Source: JBKHXU01 sp046565865 (lineage in GTDB: Bacteria; Pseudomonadota; Gammaproteobacteria; Acidiferrobacterales; Sulfurifustaceae). From it: a stretch of DNA of 11,368 nucleotides. The notes beneath the pieces were generated by a model that ran no database searches, was not told the DNA's origin, and saw only the letters and a list, made by a program, of their open reading frames with translations. The DNA is taken from NCBI GenBank assembly GCA_046565865.1, contig JBKHXU010000118.1, positions 1 to 11,368 on the forward strand, read 5' to 3'. Made by a program: the position numbers and the translations under genes. Positions 6,204 through 11,368 of this stretch are shown here, piece after piece (the first letter of the stretch is position 1; each line of letters starts with the position of its first letter).

Positions 6204-6272
6204 CCTGATTCAGCGCGTCCTACTTCGATGCGGTGGGTGTGCGCAAACAGCGACCCTACGATCGCCGGCGAC

Positions 6273-6300
6273 ATGCTACCGTGCGCAGCGCGCAACTCAA
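6273..6300 (-). promoter_or_regulatory. Possible sigma70 promoter for minCDE
   Basis: On the minus strand TTGAGT (6295-6300) and TAGCAT (6273-6278) are separated by 16 bases, about 70 bases before the minC start. Each box matches four of six consensus bases. A short hairpin-like TGCGC/GCGCA lies in the spacer. This is a weak pattern match in the only gap long enough for a promoter. Confidence 0.3.
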
Positions 6301-6342
6301 TGCATCACGTCGCGGCGCAGGCCCCGTTCGTCGCATCGCAGC

Positions 6343-7788
6343 TCAGGAAAATATTCCGTGCAAAAACCAGCGCGGCTCGGCGCCGCGTTCGCGGAAAATC
6401 CAATAACGCGAACCGGTGGCGTCGCGCGCGATGAAATAATCGCGTGCGACATCGCCGCCGTCCCACCAGCCGCTCTCGATGCGCTCGCACTCGTCATGCA
6501 ACCGCAAATCGCCGCCGAGCCAAGGACGGCCGGCGCGCGCCGCGAGCGGCACCGGCTCCGGCAACAACCACAGCGGCCGCTCGCCGCCCTGCGGAACCTC
6601 GGCACACGTCGGTGCTTGGCCGGGATCGAGGAAACGCCAGGCGCGCTCGGGGCGATGATCGGCGAGCCGATCGAGTCCACGCACCGCCGCCTCACCGAGC
6701 CGCGCGCGCAGCCGCTCGATGAGTTGGGCGCGCGCCGCTTCCGGCAGGCGCGCGCCGGCGAAAAAATCGCCGGTGTGGCTGCCCAAGGGCTCAAACTCGC
6801 GGGCCGCGAGCTCCACTTCTTCCACCGGCTGCGCCAAGGCACGACGTTGCAGCCGCTCGCGCGCGAGCCCGAGCCAATGCTCGGCATCACGCGCGGGCGC
6901 GGTGAAGGTGAAATCGATCGACGTGGTCTGAGCTTTTGCATGGTGCAGCGTCAGCGTAAAGCGCTGCACGCCCGCGGCGTGCGCGCCGAGCAGCGCGCTC
7001 AGTTCCCGCAGCAAGCGCTGCAACGGAAACAACAAGGGCTCCACGGCATCGACCGGCGCCGGCAATGCCAGGCGCGCATGGAATTCGGCGGGCGGCGCGT
7101 ACGGGACGCGTACGTCGGGCAGGCGCCCGAACGCCCGATCGAGCGCCTGCAGCACCTCGGGGCCGACACGCCGCGCCAACCCATCGCGCGGCAGGCGCAG
7201 GCAGTCGGCGAGACAGGCGAGGCCCATCCCGCTCAGCAGCGCCTCGCGTTTGGCGTCGAGCGCGAGACACGCGAGCGGCAATGGCGCGAGCGCGCCGAAG
7301 AGCGCGCGCGTCTCGGTGACGGCGGCACTAATCCCGCAGCGCGCGAGCCAGGTGGCGGCAAGCGGCGTCGGAGCAATGGCGCTAGCGATGCGAAAACCAA
7401 GCCCATCGATATCGGCCTCGATGCGCGCACGCAGCGGCGCCAACCCGCCGAAAAACGCGCTGCTGCCGGCGACTTCGAGCAACACCGCGTCCGGCGCGAC
7501 CAAACTGACCTGCGAGGTATACCGGTAAGCCCACGCCGCCAGACGTTCGAGCGTCGCCGCCTCGGCCACGGCATTACGCGGTTTGACGTAGAGCCGAGGG
7601 GCCAACGCATGCGCAGCGCTCACCGCCAAGCCGGGCAGGATGCCACGCGCACGCGCCGCGGCATTGGCGGCCAGCACGCGCTGCTCGCGCCCCTGCCCGT
7701 CGCTGACTACCAGCGGCTCAGGCGTGGGCGCGGCGCGGCTGTAGATCTCGAGCGCTAGATCGGGCAGGTGCAGGCATAGCCAAAGCAT
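6343..7788 (-). CDS. imuB: ImuB, catalytically inactive Y-family polymerase-like mutasome protein
   Basis: The protein has 481 residues from ATG 7788, whose product begins MLWLCLHLPDLALEI as in relatives. The frame stays open to 7824, adding 12 residues not seen in the family. It is a Y-family polymerase relative in which the catalytic acids are missing. The strand that normally carries the first Asp reads LWLCLHLP, and the SIDE-type motif is replaced by LLEVAGSSAFFGG (from about 103). The C-terminal part contains the family segment RPLWLLPEPVPL and a WDGGDVARDYFIA region. In known systems ImuB bridges the beta clamp, ImuA and DnaE2 (ImuC) for SOS-induced translesion synthesis. No dnaE2 follows here. 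The start overlaps the 3' end of imuA by 71 bases, which suggests translational coupling. Confidence 0.93.
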   Translation of the reverse strand: MLWLCLHLPDLALEIYSRAAPTPEPLVVSDGQGREQRVLAANAAARARGILPGLAVSAAHALAPRLYVKPRNAVAEAATLERLAAWAYRYTSQVSLVAPDAVLLEVAGSSAFFGGLAPLRARIEADIDGLGFRIASAIAPTPLAATWLARCGISAAVTETRALFGALAPLPLACLALDAKREALLSGMGLACLADCLRLPRDGLARRVGPEVLQALDRAFGRLPDVRVPYAPPAEFHARLALPAPVDAVEPLLFPLQRLLRELSALLGAHAAGVQRFTLTLHHAKAQTTSIDFTFTAPARDAEHWLGLARERLQRRALAQPVEEVELAAREFEPLGSHTGDFFAGARLPEAARAQLIERLRARLGEAAVRGLDRLADHRPERAWRFLDPGQAPTCAEVPQGGERPLWLLPEPVPLAARAGRPWLGGDLRLHDECERIESGWWDGGDVARDYFIARDATGSRYWIFRERGAEPRWFLHGIFS

Positions 7789-8392
7789 GACGGATATCGA
7801 GCGCGAACGGTCCGGCCGGGCCACCGCCGCGGCGCTTTAAAACGTGCACATTGAGCCGAGCGTCATCGAGGTCGGACTCAAGGCGCAATCTCAGTGCCGC
7901 GGTGGAACCCGGCATGGAATAGCGCTGGAACAACACCGCCCCGGTCGCGCCGGCCTCCGCCGCGAGTTGCAGGCGCCGCAGGTGCGCGCTATCGGCGTAG
8001 GTCGCCCAGGCGAGCACCATGGCGCAGGCGCCGGAGCGCAGGCTCGTCTCCACCGCCCAGAGCTGATCCGAATGGGTTTTGGGATACACCATGAGCAGCC
8101 GCGACAGATCGACACCGGCGGCGCTCAATGCCGGGGCATATGGGATATATGGCGGCGCAATAAACGCGACCCAACGATCGCCGCGGCTTAACGCCGCCTA
8201 TGCCGGCAAAAACAATTGCAGCTCGCCGATGCCGGGGCGCGGAAATGTGACCTCCGTCAGCGCCGCGCGCGGCCAACCGCCGCCGGGGAGTACGGCGTCG
8301 AGCGCGGCGAAGCCGGTAGCAACGGCCGGGACCGGCGCCGCAGCTTCACCGCGCCAAACGTCGGGACGCAACAGGATCTCGGCCAGGTTCAT
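7718..8392 (-). pseudogene. imuA: imuA interrupted by an in-frame amber codon
   Basis: One continuous reading frame of 225 codons starts at ATG 8392, which overlaps the lexA stop in ATGA. It encodes ImuA, the RecA-fold-like partner of ImuB. The first 64 codons give MNLAEILLRPDVWRG, then ATGFAALDAVLPGGGWPRAA and GELQLFLPA. Codon 65 (8198-8200) is TAG. The same frame then continues with family-like sequence: ALSRGDRW, PPYIPYAPALSAAGVDLSRLL, SLRSGACAMVLAW and LNVHVLKRRGG. Relatives usually have Leu at the stop position, and TTG to TAG is a single change. No frameshift is needed and the downstream half is otherwise intact. The lesion is therefore recent, is suppressed, or is a sequence error. A fragment restarting at 8128 would lack the N-terminal third. 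Confidence 0.88.
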
Positions 8393-9003
8393 CGCAATGC
8401 CAGCCCGTTGCGTAGTAGCCCTACGCCGATTCCTTCGATGGTGAGCGATTCATGGCGCAGGTCGACCTCGATCGGCTCGAAGTCCGGATTCGCCGGCAAT
8501 AGCCGCACGATTTGCCCGCGCTGCTGGAAGCGCTTGACCGTTACCTCGTTTTCCAGCCGCGCAACCACGATCTTGCCGTTGTCCGCGCGCGCCGCCTTGT
8601 GCACCGCGAGCAGATCGCCGTCGAGGATGCCAGCGTCGCGCATGCTCATGCCCTTCACCCGCAGCAGATAATCGGCGCGCGGGCGGAATACACTCGGCTC
8701 GACGCGCATCCGGGCCTCGATATGTTCCTCGGCCAGAATTGGGTTACCGGCCGCAACCCGGCCGACGAGCGGCAGGCCGGCCTGGGGATCGTTGTGTTTT
8801 AAACGGATGCCGCGCGAGGTACCGGGGACGATTTCGAGCATGCCTTTACGTTCCAACGCGCGCAGGTGTTCCTCGGCGGCGTTGGCGGAGCGGAAACCCA
8901 AAGTATCGGCGATTTCGGCGCGCGTCGGCGGCCGGCCGCTGGTGGTGATGAAACGGCGGATGAGGTTGAGAATTTGTTGTTGTCGCGCGGTCAGCTCGGC
9001 CAT
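8389..9003 (-). CDS. lexA: LexA SOS repressor
   Basis: The 204-residue protein is very close in layout to E. coli LexA. The winged helix-turn-helix has PPTRAEIADTLGFRSANAAEEH (25-46). The self-cleavage site is Ala85-Gly86 in GRVAAGNP. The catalytic dyad is Ser120 in GMSMRD and Lys157 in EVTVKRF. The C-terminal dimerisation part includes LLPANPDFEPIEVDLR. I chose ATG 9003 (MAELTARQQQ), which has GGAGG seven bases upstream. The frame is open to 9066, but that extension would be translated from the SOS box and promoter. RecA-stimulated cleavage after DNA damage derepresses the operon. The TGA stop overlaps the imuA ATG, so lexA-imuA-imuB is a coupled operon. Confidence 0.98.
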   Translation of the reverse strand: MAELTARQQQILNLIRRFITTSGRPPTRAEIADTLGFRSANAAEEHLRALERKGMLEIVPGTSRGIRLKHNDPQAGLPLVGRVAAGNPILAEEHIEARMRVEPSVFRPRADYLLRVKGMSMRDAGILDGDLLAVHKAARADNGKIVVARLENEVTVKRFQQRGQIVRLLPANPDFEPIEVDLRHESLTIEGIGVGLLRNGLALR

Positions 9004-9015
9004 GGGGGTCCTCCA

Positions 9016-9037
9016 ATACTGTTTATGTATACAGTAT
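9016..9037 (-). promoter_or_regulatory. LexA operator (SOS box)
   Basis: CTG-N10-CAG (9019-9034) lies inside a longer palindrome with ATACTG and CAGTAT ends and a TTTATGTATA centre. It is close to the E. coli consensus. It lies directly before the lexA ribosome site and covers the -10 element, so bound LexA should block its own promoter. Confidence 0.95.
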
Positions 9038-9054
9038 CCAAAGCCCCCAGGCAA
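9026..9054 (-). promoter_or_regulatory. Sigma70 promoter of lexA-imuA-imuB
   Basis: On the minus strand TTGCCT (9049-9054) and TATACA (9026-9031) are spaced by 17 bases. The -10 box is inside the SOS box. The predicted transcript start is near 9019, which gives a leader of about 16 bases carrying GGAGG. Confidence 0.75.
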
Positions 9055-9109
9055 GCGCGGCCACATGAGCTACAATGACCTTGGTTAATACAAGGAATTG
9101 CTTACCCTC

Positions 9110-9274
9110 ATGTTTTACCGTTTCGCCCTCGGTGTTGGTCTGCTTCTCCTCGGTGCGCTTGTCGGACGCGAAGTTTCCCGCGCCCGCCCCGCGCGCAAAA
9201 TGCTACGCGCGCAGCCCGCACCGCGGCTGCGACCGGCTACCGCGCCGCCGACGCAAAAGATTTCGATTCACTAA
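9110..9274 (+). CDS. Small single-helix membrane protein, unknown
   Basis: This 54-residue ORF is divergent from lexA. It begins MFYRFALGVGLLLLGALVG, a hydrophobic helix of about 15 residues after one Arg. A basic, Pro and Ala rich cytoplasmic tail follows (REVSRARPARK, then PAPRLRPATAPP). The layout resembles a short anchored protein with a disordered cationic tail. An AAGGA lies 13 bases before ATG, a little far. TACAAT at 9071-9076 could be its -10 element, but no clear -35 is seen. The stop is five bases before the terminator that serves the convergent glycosyltransferase. The hydrophobic start and the position in an otherwise empty divergent gap support a real gene. I do not recognise the family. 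Confidence 0.55.
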   Translation: MFYRFALGVGLLLLGALVGREVSRARPARKMLRAQPAPRLRPATAPPTQKISIH

Positions 9275-9277
9275 CAG

Positions 9278-9307
9278 GAAAAAAGCGGCCGTCGACCGAC
9301 GGCCGCT
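9278..9307 (-). terminator. Rho-independent terminator of the glycosyltransferase gene
   Basis: A perfect 10-bp GC-rich stem, AGCGGCCGTC/GACGGCCGCT (9284-9293 with 9298-9307), has a four-base loop. On the minus strand it is followed by a run of six T (including the last stem base). It lies just after the glycosyltransferase stop. Read on the plus strand it lacks a T-run, so it mainly serves the minus strand. Confidence 0.9.
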
Positions 9308-9313
9308 GATGTT

Positions 9314-10498
9314 TCAGCCGGCGACGACGCGCATTTCCTGCGTGCGCTGCCCCGTCACCTCGCGATAACAATCGAGCATGCGCTCGACCATCACCGATGC
9401 CGACCATTGGCGCGCCTGCTCCTGCCCCGCCGCCGCCAGCTCGGCGCGTCGCGCCGGGTCCTGCAATAGCTCCATCACTTTGGCCGCAAAATCCTCGACG
9501 GTCGGCTCTGCGATGAGCGCGCCGGCCCCTGCTTGCAATACATCTTTGCTGCCCATCAACGCATGCGCCACCACCGGCACGCCCGCGGCCATCGCCTCCA
9601 GCACCGCCAGTGCGTGCATCTCGGTGCGCGCCGGATACGCGAACACGTCGGCCGCGCGATAGCAGTCGAGCAGCTCGCGACTGCGTTCGAGATATCCCAA
9701 GAACAAAACGTTTTGCACCAGATCGCGCTCGGCAACGAGTTGGCGCAACGGCGTATCGGCCGAGCCTTCGCCGGCGATGACCAGCATTGCGTCCGGATGC
9801 GAGCGACGCACGAGCTCCAACACGTCGATCAAGAACGGGACGTTCTTCTCCTGCGTCACGCGACCGATGTAAACCAGTAGCGGCCGCTCGGGCGCGATGC
9901 CGTGGCGCTCGCGAAATGCGGCGCCGTCGCCTTTGACGAACCACGACGTCTCGACGCCGATCGGCACGGTGCTGATCGGCGTCAACACACCGGCCCGGTA
10001 TAGGACATCGCGCATCGCTTCCGACGGCACGACTACCGCGTCGACCGCCTGGCATTGCGAGCGGGTCAACTCCCGCGCCGCCCATGCCGTGAGTGCTTTG
10101 GGCAGGAAAGGTACGTAGCGTTGTAAATCACGCTCGAACGCGGTGTGGTACGTTTCGACCACCGGCAGTGCAAGCCGCCGCGCCAGCGCCACGCCGAGAT
10201 AATGCGCCACGAACGGCGTATGGATATGGATGAGATCGTAGCTCCAACCGCGCAATCGCTCGGTCAACTCGAGCACGCGCTGCGCCTTCATCATGCGGTT
10301 CTCGGGATCGAACAACACCCTGCGCGCGGACACGCGGACGACATCTTCCGACGGCAGATCGGTATCGCTCCCGTAGTCGGGCGCGATGAGCGTGACCGCG
10401 TGGCCTTTGGCGCGCAGCTCGCGGCACAACGTGTGTACCGCGGTCGACACACCATCGACCCGCGGAAAGTAAGCGTCGGTGATCCCCAGTATGCGCAA
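9314..10498 (-). CDS. GT4-family glycosyltransferase
   Basis: The protein has 394 residues from TTG 10498, which has AGGGAA five bases upstream. The frame is open to a GTG at 10555, but that extension crosses a hairpin and a TAGAAT box and is unlike the family. It has the GT-B double Rossmann fold. The N-terminal acceptor domain has RILGITDAYFPRVDGVSTAV (2-21) and HIHTPF (91-96). The C-terminal domain has YIGRVTQEKN and the EX7E motif Glu293/Glu301 in EMHALAVLEAMAAGVPVV. Family 4 retaining enzymes use nucleotide or lipid sugars. The overall pattern recalls lipid glycosyl- or mannosyltransferases of the MgtA/PimB/SQD2 type, but the donor and acceptor cannot be told. There is no signal peptide, so it is cytoplasmic or membrane-peripheral. 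Confidence 0.93.
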   Translation of the reverse strand: MRILGITDAYFPRVDGVSTAVHTLCRELRAKGHAVTLIAPDYGSDTDLPSEDVVRVSARRVLFDPENRMMKAQRVLELTERLRGWSYDLIHIHTPFVAHYLGVALARRLALPVVETYHTAFERDLQRYVPFLPKALTAWAARELTRSQCQAVDAVVVPSEAMRDVLYRAGVLTPISTVPIGVETSWFVKGDGAAFRERHGIAPERPLLVYIGRVTQEKNVPFLIDVLELVRRSHPDAMLVIAGEGSADTPLRQLVAERDLVQNVLFLGYLERSRELLDCYRAADVFAYPARTEMHALAVLEAMAAGVPVVAHALMGSKDVLQAGAGALIAEPTVEDFAAKVMELLQDPARRAELAAAGQEQARQWSASVMVERMLDCYREVTGQRTQEMRVVAG

Positions 10499-10526
10499 GC
10501 GCGTTCCCTGCGGTTTGATACGCGCG

Positions 10527-10532
10527 ATTCTA
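10527..10532 (-). promoter_or_regulatory. Possible -10 element for the glycosyltransferase
   Basis: TAGAAT lies about 28 bases before the TTG start. It is unchanged in the diverged right arm (11361-11366) although neighbouring bases vary. No good -35 is present. A hairpin (10544-10561, seven-bp stem with a TGTC loop) lies just upstream and is also kept in the right arm through a G-T pair. The call is weak. Confidence 0.3.
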
Positions 10533-10575
10533 GCGGCGCGCGCGCCGCGGGACACCGCGGCGAGACTGGGGCGAT

Positions 10576-10867
10576 TTACCGCGCGTGCGTCGGCGGCAGG
10601 AGCGTCAGGTCGCGCGCGAGCATGATGGCGTCTTCGCGACCGTGCCGCGCCGGGTAATAGCCGGGGCGTAAGCCAATCTCGTCGAAACCCATTTGCATGT
10701 AAAGGTTATACGCGGCGCGATTCGAAATACGCACTTCGAGCAGGGCGACTTGCGCGTTGCGGTGTTGGGCCAGCTTGAGCAGATATTCGATCAGCGCGCG
10801 CCCGAGACCACGCCGCTGATAATCGGGATGAATGCAAATGTTGAGCAAGTGGCACTCGCCTGCGGCC
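10576..10867 (-). pseudogene. rimI: Truncated rimI copy (C-terminal two thirds)
   Basis: This minus-strand frame encodes the last 97 residues of a RimI-type GNAT acetyltransferase. It runs from about AAGECHLLNICIHPDYQRRGLG to the C-terminus LLPPTHAR. The acetyl-CoA loop QRRGLG and the block EVRISNRAAYNLYMQMGF are intact. The N-terminal third is missing because similarity to the plus-strand copy stops at 10867, inside the gene. A TTG at 10848 is the first common start-like codon, but it lies mid-domain, so no functional protein is expected. Nearly all differences from the other copy are synonymous, so this sequence evolved as part of a full-length gene until very recently. That fits a break at this point rather than an old pseudogene. 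Confidence 0.85.
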
Positions 10868-10868
10868 G

Positions 10869-11318
10869 ATGCAGGAGGCGGACGTCGCCGCGGTATTGGA
10901 GAACGAGCGCGCCGCCTATGAGTTCCCTTGGACGCGCGCGATCTTTCGCGACTGCCTGCGCGTCGGATATACCTGCCTGGTGTACGAAGGCGCGCGCGGG
11001 CTGCTGGGGCACGGCATCATGTCGCTGGCCGCAGGCGAGTGCCACTTGCTCAACATTTGCATTCATCCCGATTATCAGCGACGTGGTCTCGGGCGCGCGC
11101 TGATCGAATACCTGCTAAAGCTGGCCCAGCACCGCAACGCTCAAGTCGCCTTGCTCGAAGTGCGTATTTCGAATCGCGCCGCCTATAACCTTTACATGCA
11201 AATGGGTTTCGACGAGATTGGTTTGCGCCCCGGCTATTACCCGGCGCGAAACGGGCGCGAAGACGCCATCATGCTCGCGCGCGACCTGACGCTTCTGCCG
11301 CCGACCCACGCGCGTTAA
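10869..11318 (+). CDS. rimI: Ribosomal protein S18 alanine N-acetyltransferase RimI, N-terminus probably clipped
   Basis: From ATG 10869 the protein has 149 residues with the GNAT fold of RimI. It contains ENERAAYEFPWTRAIFRDCL (11-30), then GECHLLNICIHPDYQRRGLGRAL (56-78), which carries the acetyl-CoA pyrophosphate loop. LEVRISNRAAYNLYMQMGF (96-114) follows, with Glu97 and Tyr109 at the usual catalytic positions, then RPGYYP and REDAIML. RimI acetylates the N-terminal alanine of S18. Family members usually start several residues earlier, with a strand ending in (I/L)RPM. The frame just before this ATG reads TRLRPM, but it reaches a stop at 10842 without a start codon, inside the inverted arm. 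The native 5' end and ribosome site were probably lost at the repeat junction. Confidence 0.9.
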   Translation: MQEADVAAVLENERAAYEFPWTRAIFRDCLRVGYTCLVYEGARGLLGHGIMSLAAGECHLLNICIHPDYQRRGLGRALIEYLLKLAQHRNAQVALLEVRISNRAAYNLYMQMGFDEIGLRPGYYPARNGREDAIMLARDLTLLPPTHAR

Positions 11319-11368
11319 TCGCCCCAGTCCCGCCGCGGTGTCCTGCGGCGCGCGCGTCGCTAGAATCG

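Larger units (their letters stand above)
10525..11368. repeat. Large inverted repeat of the rimI 3' region and its downstream spacer
   Basis: The left arm 10525-10867, read on the minus strand, matches the right arm 11027-11368 on the plus strand to the end of the window. The unique loop between them is 159 bases. By eye the arms differ by 18 substitutions and one single-base gap, about 95% identity. Of 15 coding differences, 14 are synonymous; the exception is His versus Asn. Both arms also share the spacer after rimI, including a GCCGCGG stem-loop and a TAGAAT box. See the findings for interpretation. Confidence 0.95.

Noticed and set aside
6358..7758. 466-residue open frame on the plus strand opposite imuB
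   Set aside because: It is an antisense shadow of a GC-rich gene. The product is a low-complexity Arg/Gln/Ala mix with no domain, while the minus strand encodes a clear ImuB.
9075..9368. 97-residue plus-strand frame beginning ahead of the small membrane ORF
   Set aside because: It runs through the intrinsic terminator and the glycosyltransferase 3' end and has no ribosome site. The frame at 9110 has a better protein signature.
9237..10085. 282-residue minus-strand frame overlapping the glycosyltransferase
   Set aside because: It is Arg/Gly rich shadow sequence that reads through the terminator, and the overlapping frame has full GT4 motifs.
10499..10555. N-terminal extension of the glycosyltransferase from GTG 10555
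   Set aside because: It would translate a hairpin and the TAGAAT box. The diverged right arm shows changes here, including a single-base gap nearby, typical of non-coding DNA.

Overview
The window reads as a high-GC gammaproteobacterial chromosome segment outside the Enterobacterales. The evidence is an E. coli-type LexA with a CTG-N10-CAG operator, a lexA-imuA-imuB operon, a minCDE operon and a GC-rich right-hand part. The left 2.5 kb is more AT-rich and has a different origin. The exact genus cannot be read from the sequence.

Layout. (1) 1-2502: tail end of an integron gene-cassette array, all cassettes on the + strand. It holds the C-terminus of a membrane protein, a DUF6680 protein, a DUF4242 protein, a rhodanese-like protein and a lineage II chlorite dismutase-like protein. 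Each is followed by an attC-like hairpin with the unpaired bases typical of attC. The integrase and attI are not in the window and would lie to the left. The last attC sites have decayed core sites, so the right end of the array looks fossilised. (2) 2503-2867: a transition zone with one doubtful ORF. (3) 2868-4378 (+): a four-helix DUF2243 membrane protein and a DUF72 (YecE-like) protein. (4) 4397-6203 (-): minC-minD-minE, the division-site selection system. (5) 6343-9003 (-): lexA-imuA-imuB, an SOS mutagenesis operon driven by a promoter with a near-perfect SOS box. imuA carries an in-frame amber codon. (6) 9110-9274 (+): a 54-residue single-helix membrane peptide divergent from lexA. (7) 9314-10498 (-): a GT4 glycosyltransferase with a good intrinsic terminator. 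(8) 10525-11368: a large inverted repeat made of two diverged copies of the rimI 3' region. One arm holds a truncated copy, the other an almost complete copy.

How the parts work together. LexA represses itself and the ImuA/ImuB mutasome accessory proteins until DNA damage. minCDE follows on the same strand with no visible terminator between it and imuB, so some SOS read-through into minCDE is possible. The cassettes are independent accessory genes; the best understood is the chlorite dismutase-like haem protein, which keeps both key haem-pocket residues.

The main points to recheck are the inverted rimI repeat, the imuA stop codon, and the mutated attC cores around the chlorite dismutase cassette. 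In the inverted repeat the arms differ by about 5%, almost all synonymous, which suggests two strain alleles joined head to head or a genuine inverted duplication.
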